From Nonomuraea maritima (GTDB lineage: Bacteria > Actinomycetota > Actinomycetes > Streptosporangiales > Streptosporangiaceae), in assembly GCF_900100395.1 (NCBI RefSeq), contig NZ_FNFB01000015.1, positions 1-64,000 on the forward strand: a stretch of 64,000 bases of DNA, in the 5' to 3' direction. The notes under the pieces are model-generated. The model saw nothing but the letters and a program-made list of their open reading frames with translations, was not told where the DNA came from and searched no databases. This document shows, one piece after another, positions 25,375-42,509 of the stretch. The position numbers and the translations under genes were made by a program. How positions within the stretch are numbered: position 1 is the stretch's first letter; each line of letters starts with the position of its first letter.

Positions 25375-27677
25375 CCCTTGCCTCCCTGCAGCGGGTCGAC
25401 CATGTGCATCCGCAACTCCGTGAAGTAACGGCGGCCGGCGGTGTCGGGCAGCCAGGCCTGGTCAGCGGTGGGCAGCATCTCCGTCACGACGAGCCGGACG
25501 TCCTGCCCGGCGCTCTGGCCGGCGGAGCGGACCATCGAGCACAGCAGGTCGCAGAAGACCGGGCTGGTGAGATCGACGTACGTCGGCTTGGTCTCGCTGC
25601 TCAGCTTGACGAAGACCTGGTCGGGCAGCCCGAGCCGGTGCCGCCACCGGCGCACCGCCAGATACCTGCCCCGCTCGCCCTTGGCCTCGGCCAGGCCCGT
25701 GGCGTGGACGGTGGTCCGCCACGTCCTGCGGGCGACCACCAGCCGGTCGATGGTGATCCTCGGGCTGTGCCCGTGCCGGTCGGCGCCGCCCAGCTTGAAA
25801 CCGTCGACCGCGTGCATCGACACGAGCTGCGAGAACACCTCGATCAGCGGCCAGGACCTGCCGCCTGCGGCAGTGGCGACCAGGTCGCCGTCCTCCTCGG
25901 TCACCAGCATCGCCGCCGCCGTGAGCAACCGGTCAGGATCGGCGCCCGGCGCGGCGGTCCAGCCGAGCTCCCTGTCCGTGGGGTGGCTGAGCGAGTGGGA
26001 CACCCGGCCCGTGTAGCGCGGCCAGTCGACGGGATACAGGGGCCTGATCCGGTGCGGGCCGAGATCGGCGGTGAGCGCGTCGCGCAGCGCGTCAGGGTCG
26101 GGGTGGGCGAGGGTGAAGACCGAACAGTCGAACGTCGCCCAGGCCGCGTGCATCTCGCCCATGACCACGAGGTAGTCGCCGCGGTTCACCGCTTCGACGC
26201 TCTCGGCGCAGATCTGCAGGTCGGGGCTGTGCAGCCGGCCCGCGGACCAGCCGGGGCGGTCGGCGGAGAAGGCGTTCGAGGCGGACAGCTCCCGCGCGGT
26301 GAAGGTCAGCTCCGCCGTGCCCGGCGGCACGTCGGCGAGGCGGAAGAGCTCCGACCAGCGGCGCGCGAACTCCCCGGCGATGGCGTCGACGGGCCTCGGG
26401 CCCGCGCCGAACAGCATGCCCTGCGCCAGGTACCACAGGTCGGACAGCCGTACGGGCCCGTCGGCGCGCAACTCGTCGAACAGCTCGCGCAGCGCCCGGC
26501 CGTACGCGTGCGCCAGCTCGGCGGTCAGCCAGCGGGCGGCGTCGAGCATCAGCTCCAGCGGCTCGGCGATGTCCTCCAGCAGCGAAGCGCCGAACGTCAC
26601 CTGGACGTCTCTGGTGGTGTCCTCGTAGACCAGGCCGCGCGCGGCGTACGTCTGGCCCGCCCTGCGCTCGCCCGCGACACCCGTGAACGCGGTGAACTCG
26701 GCGCTCAGCGCGTCCAGTGCGGCGGCCAGCGACTCGGGGTCGCCCGCCGAGCGAGCCACCCGGTCCCTCGCGGCGCGGAGCCGGCTGAAAGCCGCCGTCG
26801 CCCGCTCCCGCGCCGCGGGGTCCTCGATGCCGGCCAGCAGCTCGCCCATCCGCTCCTCGGCGGCCGCCGACTGCGGCAGGTCGCCCTGCCAGGACAGCAG
26901 CCCGCGTTCGGCCAGCCGTTCCAGCAGCAGACAGGCGTCCTCCTCGGTACGGATGCCGGCCTGGCCGAGCACGTCGGCGGCCACGTCCGACGCCCTGCGC
27001 CTGCCGTCGCACCGGGACAGCACCGCCGCCTCGGCCGCCGACACGGGCAACGGCGGCTGCGCGGGACGCCGGATCGTCCGGCCGTCCAGCGCGAGGTGCG
27101 GCTGCAGGACCGGAGGCAGCGAACGGCGGATCACCGGATCGGCCGCCAGCACCTCCATGGACGAGCGCAGCGCCCAGTCCTCGAAGCGCACCCGCCGGTC
27201 GCCCAACAGCTCAGGACCGGGCGTGACGGTCAGGGCCGGGCCGTCCTGCGTGCACGTCACCCAGCTCACCGGGCCGAAGAAGCCGACGGTCTCGTTCTTG
27301 GCGCAGTACCGCTGCCAGTACTTGACCACGACCCGCTCGCGCTCGCGCCTGCGCGGGTCGCGCTTGCCCGCCGGGCCGCCGCGCACCAGGGCGTCCAGCG
27401 AGACCAGGACGCCCCGGTTCTGCCAGGTGACCGCCTCGCGGAACAGCGGGTCGGCGGCGATGTCGCACAGCTCCTCTGCGCTGTCGCGCGCGGCCTGCTC
27501 CAGCGCCTCGTCGAAGACCTCCGCGCCGATCTCGCCCGCCAGGAACGCGTCCGCGGCGGCCGCGCACGCGGGGGCGGAGAGCCTGTCGAGCCCGTCGGCG
27601 GGAAAGCCGGTGCTGCGGAGCAGCGCCTCACGCCACACCGACCAGCCCGTGCCGCCCAGCGGCATGCGGTGACTCAT
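25371..27677 (-). CDS. Lantibiotic dehydratase N-terminal (LanB glutamylation-type/PEARL-like) protein
   Basis: 768 residues from the ATG at 27677 (GGGAGG 7 nt upstream). The segment at 119-138 (KYWQRYCAKNETVGFFGPVS) and the later VYEDTTRDVQVTFG, MGEMHAAWATFDCSVF and DLTSPVFCDLLCSMV are characteristic of Lant_dehydr_N-family proteins. In class I lanthipeptide enzymes this domain uses glutamyl-tRNA to acylate Ser/Thr; in PEARLs it adds amino acids from aminoacyl-tRNA to a peptide end. The length leaves no room for the separate SpaB_C elimination domain, and no precursor peptide or LanC is nearby. It lies between a thioesterase and an NRPS gene with 4-bp overlaps on both sides, so it is a genuine part of the thiotemplate pathway. 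Whether it acts on a carrier-bound chain is unknown. Confidence 0.82.
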   Translation of the reverse strand: MSHRMPLGGTGWSVWREALLRSTGFPADGLDRLSAPACAAAADAFLAGEIGAEVFDEALEQAARDSAEELCDIAADPLFREAVTWQNRGVLVSLDALVRGGPAGKRDPRRRERERVVVKYWQRYCAKNETVGFFGPVSWVTCTQDGPALTVTPGPELLGDRRVRFEDWALRSSMEVLAADPVIRRSLPPVLQPHLALDGRTIRRPAQPPLPVSAAEAAVLSRCDGRRRASDVAADVLGQAGIRTEEDACLLLERLAERGLLSWQGDLPQSAAAEERMGELLAGIEDPAARERATAAFSRLRAARDRVARSAGDPESLAAALDALSAEFTAFTGVAGERRAGQTYAARGLVYEDTTRDVQVTFGASLLEDIAEPLELMLDAARWLTAELAHAYGRALRELFDELRADGPVRLSDLWYLAQGMLFGAGPRPVDAIAGEFARRWSELFRLADVPPGTAELTFTARELSASNAFSADRPGWSAGRLHSPDLQICAESVEAVNRGDYLVVMGEMHAAWATFDCSVFTLAHPDPDALRDALTADLGPHRIRPLYPVDWPRYTGRVSHSLSHPTDRELGWTAAPGADPDRLLTAAAMLVTEEDGDLVATAAGGRSWPLIEVFSQLVSMHAVDGFKLGGADRHGHSPRITIDRLVVARRTWRTTVHATGLAEAKGERGRYLAVRRWRHRLGLPDQVFVKLSSETKPTYVDLTSPVFCDLLCSMVRSAGQSAGQDVRLVVTEMLPTADQAWLPDTAGRRYFTELRMHMVDPLQGGKG

Positions 27678-28402
27678 GCCAGCGCCTCCCTGAGGATCTG
27701 CTCCCGCCGTTCGTGGAGGAAGAAGTGGCCGCCGGGCTGGATGCGCAGGTCGAAGCCGGCCGTGGTGTGCCTGGCCCATCCGCGCATGTCGTCCGGGGTG
27801 ACGGACCGGTCCTCGGCGCCGGCGAAGGCCACGATGGGCACCTCGAGCGGCGGCCCCGGCTCGTACTCGTAGGTGTCGAGCCAGGTGAAGTCGGCGCGCA
27901 GGACGGGCAGGATCAGCTCGCACAGCTCGGGTTCGGCGAGGATCTCCTCCGGCAGCCCGCCGAGCTCGGCGAGCCGGCCCAGCACCTCCTCGTCACTGAC
28001 CCACGACAGCTCGGCCAGCGGCTCCAGGATGTCGGGCGGCCGGCACCCGCCGAGGCACAGCCGCAGCGGCTGCCGCTCGCCGCGCCTGCGCAGCTCGCGG
28101 ACCACCTCGAAGCCCACCCGGCCGCCCATGGAGTGGCCGTAGATCGTGTAAGGACGGTCGGCGCGGGCGGCGATGGCCGAGGCGAGCCCGGCGATGTCGA
28201 CGTCGAACGGCTCGGTGTAGCGGCTCTCCCTGCCCGGCAGCACCACGGGCAGCACCTCGAGGTCGGGCCCCGCGGCGGCGGCCCAGCCCACGAAGGCGCT
28301 CGCCCCCGCGCCCGCGTACGGCAGGCAGAACAGCTGCCGTCGCGCCCGCGGCCGGGGCGAGGGATCGGAGAACCAGCGGGACAGCGAGGTGGTGTCGGTC
28401 AT
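27674..28402 (-). CDS. Type II (editing) thioesterase
   Basis: 242 residues from the ATG at 28402, matching free-standing TEII length. Motifs: FCLPYAGAGASAF near the start, nucleophile YGHSMGGRVGFEV (Ser about 92), catalytic Asp in AGAEDRSV and His in QPGGHFFLHE. Such enzymes hydrolyse stalled or mis-primed acyl groups from carrier proteins. It overlaps both neighbouring genes by 4 bp. Confidence 0.93.
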   Translation of the reverse strand: MTDTTSLSRWFSDPSPRPRARRQLFCLPYAGAGASAFVGWAAAAGPDLEVLPVVLPGRESRYTEPFDVDIAGLASAIAARADRPYTIYGHSMGGRVGFEVVRELRRRGERQPLRLCLGGCRPPDILEPLAELSWVSDEEVLGRLAELGGLPEEILAEPELCELILPVLRADFTWLDTYEYEPGPPLEVPIVAFAGAEDRSVTPDDMRGWARHTTAGFDLRIQPGGHFFLHERREQILREALA

Positions 28403-30063
28403 GGTCGGTTCTCCTGCCAGTAGCGCTGCCGCTGGAACGGATGGCCGGGGAGCGACACCGTGCGCCCGTCCGGCAGCGGCCAGCCGATGCCCGCGCCCGC
28501 CACCCAGGCGGCCGCCTGACGCCGCAGCTCCTCCGGCGCGCCGGAGGCCGCGGGGACCGCCGCGTCGTGCCGGAGCCCGGCGACGGCCTCGGCGGTGTCG
28601 CGGCACAGCACCGCCACCCGGTGTCCGAACGCCCGGCGGCCGGTCGCCAGCGTGTGGGCGACGTCGTCCAGGCGGGTGCCCCGCGCGAGGTGGTCGGCCA
28701 GCAGCGTCCGCGCCGTGCGCAGGGCCTCGGGGGTGCGGGCCGACAGCGGCAGCACGTGCCACCCGTCCGGCTCCGGCCTCGGGGGCTCGGCCGGCGCCTG
28801 CTCGACGATCACGTGCGCGTTCGTGCCGCCCAGGCCGAACGAGCTCACTCCGGCCCGCCGCACCTCCGCCTGCCAGCCGACGTTCTTGACCGGGACGTAG
28901 AACGGCGAGGAGTCGAAGTCGATGTCCGGGTTGGGCCGGTCGTAGTGGAGATTGGCAGGGATGACGCCGTGCCGTACGGCGAGGACGGCCTTGATCAGCC
29001 CAGCGGCGCCGGCGGCGGTGTCCAGGTTGCCGATGTTGGTCTTGACCGAGCCGAGCGCGACGGAGCGCTGCGGCAGCGGATCCGCGCCGAAGACCTGGGC
29101 GAGGGCGGCCACCTCGATCGCGTCGCCGACCGGGGTGCCGCTGCCGTGGGCCTCGACGTAGCCGATCGACGCCGGTGCCAGCTCCGCCTCCGCCAGCGCC
29201 TCCGCCACCACGCTCGCCTGACCGTCCAGGCCGGGCGCCGCGAACCCCGCCCGCAGCGCGCCGTCGTTGTTGACCGCCCACCCGCGCAGGACGGCGATGA
29301 CCTGGTCGCGGTCGACGAGCGCGTCCTCCAGGCGCTTGAGCGCGAGCACCGCGACGCCGCTGCTGTACCCGCTGCCCTGCCCGGCGGCGTCGAAGGAGCG
29401 GCAGCGGCCGTCGGGGGAGACCAGGCCGCCCGGCCGGTGCACGAACCTCGGTTCCAGCACGCTCACCCCGCCCGCGAGCGCCAGGTCGCAGCGGTAGTCG
29501 AGCAGCTGCTGCCCGGCCATGCAGATCGCGACGAGGGAGCTGGAGCAGGCGGTCTGCACCGTGACCGCGGGCCCGGTCAGCCCGAGCCGGTAGGCCACCT
29601 GCGCGGTCAGGTAGTCGGCGGCGAACCCTGGCTCCAGCGGCTCGTCTGGGTCGCCGCCGAACTGCTGGAACAGGAAGTACCGGTTGACCGCGCTCCCGGC
29701 GAACACACCGATGAGGCCGTCGTAGCCGGCCGGGTCGTACCCGGCGTCCTCGAGCGCCACCCAGGACTGCTCGACGAAGAGCCGGTGCTGCGGATCCATG
29801 CGGACGGCCTCGTCCTCAGGAACGCCGAAGAACGCGGCGTCGAACCCGGCCACGTCCGGCAGGCGCCCGCCCGCGCGCACGTGCGCCGGGTCGGCGAGCA
29901 GGCGCTCGCCGACGCCCAGCGCGCGCAGCTCGGCGTCGGTGTGGTCGTGCACGGCGTCGATGCCGTCCAGCAGGTTGCGCCAGAACGTGGCCACGTCGGG
30001 AGCGCCGGGGAACCGTCCGGCCATTCCGACGACGGCGATCCCGTCCGCCGGGTGCTGCTCCAT
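28399..30063 (-). CDS. Discrete ketosynthase (KS) with excised AT and altered active site
   Basis: 554 residues from the ATG at 30063, overlapping the upstream stop by one base (TGATG). KS fold 1-425 has Cys173 (TACSSS) and His306 (EAHGSGT), but the third catalytic position reads TNIGNLDTAAG, placing Asn346 where the conserved His of NIGH should be; the AAC codon is clear. After the KS the protein runs through about 85 residues of the KS-AT linker straight into the post-AT linker (LPGHPFQRQRYW). It has no AT and no carrier domain. Loss of that His is expected to impair malonyl decarboxylation, so the protein may transfer acyl chains or catalyse a non-decarboxylative condensation. Partner ACP/PCP and substrate are unknown. 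Confidence 0.9.
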   Translation of the reverse strand: MEQHPADGIAVVGMAGRFPGAPDVATFWRNLLDGIDAVHDHTDAELRALGVGERLLADPAHVRAGGRLPDVAGFDAAFFGVPEDEAVRMDPQHRLFVEQSWVALEDAGYDPAGYDGLIGVFAGSAVNRYFLFQQFGGDPDEPLEPGFAADYLTAQVAYRLGLTGPAVTVQTACSSSLVAICMAGQQLLDYRCDLALAGGVSVLEPRFVHRPGGLVSPDGRCRSFDAAGQGSGYSSGVAVLALKRLEDALVDRDQVIAVLRGWAVNNDGALRAGFAAPGLDGQASVVAEALAEAELAPASIGYVEAHGSGTPVGDAIEVAALAQVFGADPLPQRSVALGSVKTNIGNLDTAAGAAGLIKAVLAVRHGVIPANLHYDRPNPDIDFDSSPFYVPVKNVGWQAEVRRAGVSSFGLGGTNAHVIVEQAPAEPPRPEPDGWHVLPLSARTPEALRTARTLLADHLARGTRLDDVAHTLATGRRAFGHRVAVLCRDTAEAVAGLRHDAAVPAASGAPEELRRQAAAWVAGAGIGWPLPDGRTVSLPGHPFQRQRYWQENRP

Positions 30064-31406
30064 CACCCGCAGACCACCGCGGCGACGTCCTCGACGCCGG
30101 AGACCTCGTGCATCGCCTCCGGTTCGAGCGGCCGGTAGTCGGCCGCGGTGTAGCAGCCCGAGCCGTGCACGACGACGTCGTCCCAGGGGTCGGCCAGGCC
30201 GCGGTCGATCGCGTTCAGCACGCCGGTCATGGCCATCACCAGCGACCACTCGCGCAGCTGCCGGAAGTCGGCGGGCAGTTCGCAGCCGGAGCCGGCGAGC
30301 AGCTCGCGCAGCTCCGCGTAGCGCGCCACGCACTCGGCCAGCGAGACGACGATGCCGTCACCGCCGAACCGCTCGATCAGCCCGTTCATCTCCGGGGAGG
30401 TCGCCGGCCGGTGGGTGTAGAACGTCGGGTCGAGCACCTCGTCGGGGTCGTAGGTCACCTGCGGGAAGCGCGGGTCGGCCGACTGGCGGTAGAGCCCGCC
30501 GTCGCGCTCGTAGGCGGGCAGGCCGGCCCGGTCGAAGTCGCCGTTGCGCAGGTTGAGCACCATGTCGGGGGTGCCCAGGTGCTGCACGAGCAGGCTGGCC
30601 GGCCTGGAGTCCTGGCTCACCGCGCCCGAGCCCTCCAGGACGGCCCTGCCCCGGTGGTAGCCGAGCAGCCCGAAGGCGCTGGAGACGGCGTGCGCGTGCA
30701 GCCGGGGCGCGGCGCCCGCCGGGGCCGCCTGCTGTTCGAAGAACGCCCTGGCGGTGTCGGCCACCAGGTAGTTGCCCAGTTCCAGCGAGAACCACAGGTT
30801 CTCGCCCCTCGCCCGCAGGTCGCCCGCGTACTTCTCGCTGAAGGCCCGGCCGATCGCCTTCACCTGCTCCGGTTCGGCCCCGCCGTAGACCAGCAGCGGG
30901 TTCAGCGCGCGCAGCGCCGGGTCGGTGGACAACCTGCTGGAGCGCAGCTTCGCCTGGCACGAGCGGGGCGCCAGGATCACGGTGCGCAGCTGCTCGGGCT
31001 CGGCCAGCCCGGCGTCGATGGCGCGCAGCACGGCGTCACGCAGCGCCACGCCCTTGTTCGCCGACGTCGGGGAGAAGATCGTGACGGCCTCGCCGTACCG
31101 CCTGATGTACTCGACCGCGCGCGCGACGATGAGCAGTGAGGGGAAGGTCTTGGTCGTGCCCGTCGCCGGGTTGCACGTCAGGTCGAGCAGGTTGAGCCGA
31201 TGGCCGGAGTAGGAGCCCAGGGGCTGCCAGCGGGCGGTGGCCACGGAGAAGAACTTCTCGAGCTTCGCGTCCGGCTCGGGCAGCAGGAAACCGGGGGAGA
31301 ACCCGGTGTCGCCCCTGACGGGTTCGGTGCCGTCGACGCAGGCCGCGATCGAGGTGGGCAGACGATCGTAGAAGTCGAGCAACAGGTTCGCTGCGTGGTT
31401 CGGCAT
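30063..31406 (-). CDS. Threonine-synthase-like (fold-type II PLP-like) protein, possibly DUF6002 family
   Basis: 447 residues from the ATG at 31406. I do not recognise a characterised homologue. TCNPATGTTKTFPSLLI (about 95-111) looks like the PLP-lysine region of fold-type II enzymes. IFSPTSANKGVALRDAVLRA resembles the phosphate-binding SGNxG loop and helix. The C-terminal VVVHGSGCYTAADY recalls the last strand of threonine synthase. I associate the family with DUF6002 of actinomycete secondary-metabolite clusters, but this is from memory. It lies between a dehydrogenase and a ketosynthase in the same operon. A role in making a non-proteinogenic amino acid or beta-substituted unit is plausible but inferred. 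Confidence 0.55.
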   Translation of the reverse strand: MPNHAANLLLDFYDRLPTSIAACVDGTEPVRGDTGFSPGFLLPEPDAKLEKFFSVATARWQPLGSYSGHRLNLLDLTCNPATGTTKTFPSLLIVARAVEYIRRYGEAVTIFSPTSANKGVALRDAVLRAIDAGLAEPEQLRTVILAPRSCQAKLRSSRLSTDPALRALNPLLVYGGAEPEQVKAIGRAFSEKYAGDLRARGENLWFSLELGNYLVADTARAFFEQQAAPAGAAPRLHAHAVSSAFGLLGYHRGRAVLEGSGAVSQDSRPASLLVQHLGTPDMVLNLRNGDFDRAGLPAYERDGGLYRQSADPRFPQVTYDPDEVLDPTFYTHRPATSPEMNGLIERFGGDGIVVSLAECVARYAELRELLAGSGCELPADFRQLREWSLVMAMTGVLNAIDRGLADPWDDVVVHGSGCYTAADYRPLEPEAMHEVSGVEDVAAVVCG

Positions 31407-31425
31407 CGCGGTGACGCACCTCTTG

Positions 31426-32526
31426 TTATGTACGGGTGACGGGATGAAGGCTCTGTTCCGGGGCCAGGTCGCGGAGCCGCTCGCGCAGCCGGCCCAGCAC
31501 CTCGCCCGCGGGCGCCAGGTCGGCGACGGGGAAGCCGTCGGCGAGCTCCGGCGCCGGCCTGGCCAGCTGCTCCTGGGCGGCGGGGCCGAAGGTGACGCGC
31601 CCGCCGTCGACGACGACGCCGTCGCGCAGCGCGGCACGCTGGTTGAACGCCACGGCCTCCGCCCGGTCGACGCCCGGGGGCAGCCGCAGGTCGAGGCGTC
31701 CGGGGGAGAGCCGTACCGGATAGCCGCCCGGCAGCCCGAGCGGTCCTGGCAGGTTGGTGTCGATCTCCGCGCCGGAGAGCAGACCGCTCAGCAGGCGCGC
31801 CGCAGTGAGGCCGGTGACGTGGTTGAGCTCGGCGCGCCCGGCGGCTCGCTGCGCCGCGAGCAGCGTGCTCACGCGGGTGAGCGGCCGGTCGCCGTGCCAG
31901 GCGAGCGCCTCGTCCTCCGGTGACGACGGGGTGTACAGGTGGACGTGGTGGGCCAGCACGCGCAGGTCCCGCTGGTCGGGGAGCCCGAGTGCGGCTTGCA
32001 GGCTGGCGGCGAGGAGCCCCGCGTTGCCGACGCCGCACAGCACGGGCACCCCGGAGGCGCTCAGCACCGGGTTGACCGCGTCGGGGAAGCAGGCGTTGAC
32101 GAACCACGCGTCCGTGCCGGTGGCCGCGAGGGCCCGGCCGACGCGCAGGGCGGAGTCGGCCTGGAACGGCAGCGTCAGGCCGAACCCGGCGTGCTGGACG
32201 AGGGCCGTCCACGCCGACGGCGAGGTGCGCGCCTCCCAGGGTGACTGGCTGGAGGCCGCGAGCAGCACGCCGTCGGGAGCGGCGGCGGCCAGCGCGTCCG
32301 TCAGGGCGTCGGCGCGGGCCAGGTCAACGGCCACGGGGTGGAACTCCGCGGACGTCCCGGACACCGCGGCCCGGGTGGAGGAGACGTAGCAGATCTCGGC
32401 GGCCTTGGTGGGGTCGCGGCCCACCACGGTCACCCGGATCGGGTGGGAGATCACGGCCAGGGCGTAGGTGATGGCTCGGGCGAGGCCGCCCGTGCCGATG
32501 ACGACCAGCGAGGCCGGGTCGGTCAT
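31426..32526 (-). CDS. NAD(P)-binding dehydrogenase-like protein (LDH/MDH-like Rossmann fold)
   Basis: 366 residues from the ATG at 32526. LVVIGTGGLARAITYAL is a GxGxxA/G Rossmann motif at residues 8-24. CFPDAVNPVLSASGVPVLCG followed by GVGNAGLLAASLQAALG resembles the NPV-loop and following helix of lactate/malate dehydrogenases. No established family assignment beyond that. It is the first gene of the minus-strand operon, 19 bp ahead of the threonine-synthase-like gene, and the two probably cooperate to make a precursor, much as PLP enzyme/dehydrogenase pairs do in diaminopropionate synthesis (an analogy, not homology). Confidence 0.6.
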   Translation of the reverse strand: MTDPASLVVIGTGGLARAITYALAVISHPIRVTVVGRDPTKAAEICYVSSTRAAVSGTSAEFHPVAVDLARADALTDALAAAAPDGVLLAASSQSPWEARTSPSAWTALVQHAGFGLTLPFQADSALRVGRALAATGTDAWFVNACFPDAVNPVLSASGVPVLCGVGNAGLLAASLQAALGLPDQRDLRVLAHHVHLYTPSSPEDEALAWHGDRPLTRVSTLLAAQRAAGRAELNHVTGLTAARLLSGLLSGAEIDTNLPGPLGLPGGYPVRLSPGRLDLRLPPGVDRAEAVAFNQRAALRDGVVVDGGRVTFGPAAQEQLARPAPELADGFPVADLAPAGEVLGRLRERLRDLAPEQSLHPVTRT

Positions 32527-32966
32527 GGGACGTGGGTCGCCTGCGGGATGGGCAGGACGCTGTGCACCGTCATCTGGATGGACCCCTCTCACTGCCTGTT
32601 TGGCGCGAAATAAGGACTAACTCCATGAAGCGGACAAACCATCTGGTTTGTCTCATTCTGTGGTGACGGAATTTGGGCGGGGTCAATATTGCACATCCTG
32701 CGTCAGTGGGGCAATAGACGTCAACCGTGTCAAACGCACATTCGATCGGTAAGGCCGTGATTCCCCGCAATCTCTTGACTTGCCAGTGTTGATCGACTTC
32801 AATCGGCGAGGCTTCTGGCGTTTCGAGCGAACACCGCTGCCGGCGTTGAGATTGTGCGCTGCCAGCGGGTCAAGGCCGTAGCTTGTTCACTTCACGGCCT
32901 GCGGTCCCACATCATTCTTTGGCGTGCCCGGATACCCGGGCGCCGCGAAAGGGAGAAGGCGTGCCA
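32527..32966. promoter_or_regulatory. Divergent control region of the biosynthetic cluster
   Basis: This 440-bp region between the two divergent operons is distinctly less GC-rich than its surroundings and contains no recognisable gene. A near-perfect 20-bp palindrome occurs at 32633-32652. A second AT-richer stretch at about 32660-32790 includes a TTGACT (32775-32780) that could be a -35 for the rightward operon. No regulator gene is encoded inside the cluster, so control must come from outside. Confidence 0.6.
32633..32652. promoter_or_regulatory. 20-bp palindromic operator candidate
   Basis: GACAAACCATCTGGTTTGTC has 9-bp perfect arms around a 2-bp centre. It lies 107 bp upstream of the dehydrogenase start and 315 bp from mbtH. 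The form resembles TetR-family operators. The binding protein is not identified. Confidence 0.6.
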
Positions 32967-33173
32967 ATGCCCGGGGACGACTACAAGGTTGTAATCAACG
33001 ACGAGGATCAGTACTCCATCTGGTCCGCCGGCCGACCAGTTCCCGCTGGGTGGCGGGCGGAAGGGTTTACGGGCGACCGGAATGCCTGCCTCGACTACAT
33101 TGACCGAATGTGGACGGACATGCGGCCACGCAGCCTCCGCGAGGCCATGCAGGAACCCGAACGGGCCGGCTAG
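32967..33173 (+). CDS. MbtH-like protein
   Basis: 68 residues from the ATG at 32967, with GGGAGAAGG 7 nt upstream. The signature is complete: NDEDQYSIW, PAGWRAEGF, CLDYIDRMWTDMRPRSLREAM. MbtH-like proteins bind adenylation domains and are often needed for their folding or activity. It lies 3 bp before the three-module NRPS gene and surely serves the A domains of this cluster. It is the first gene of the plus-strand operon. Confidence 0.97.
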   Translation: MPGDDYKVVINDEDQYSIWSAGRPVPAGWRAEGFTGDRNACLDYIDRMWTDMRPRSLREAMQEPERAG

Positions 33174-33176
33174 ACG

Positions 33177-42505
<9,329 letters not shown>

Positions 42506-42509
<4 letters not shown>

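Noticed and set aside
25371-27677. Ordinary class I lanthipeptide cluster
   Set aside because: No precursor peptide ORF, LanC cyclase, SpaB_C domain, lantibiotic transporter or protease is found near the LanB-like gene.
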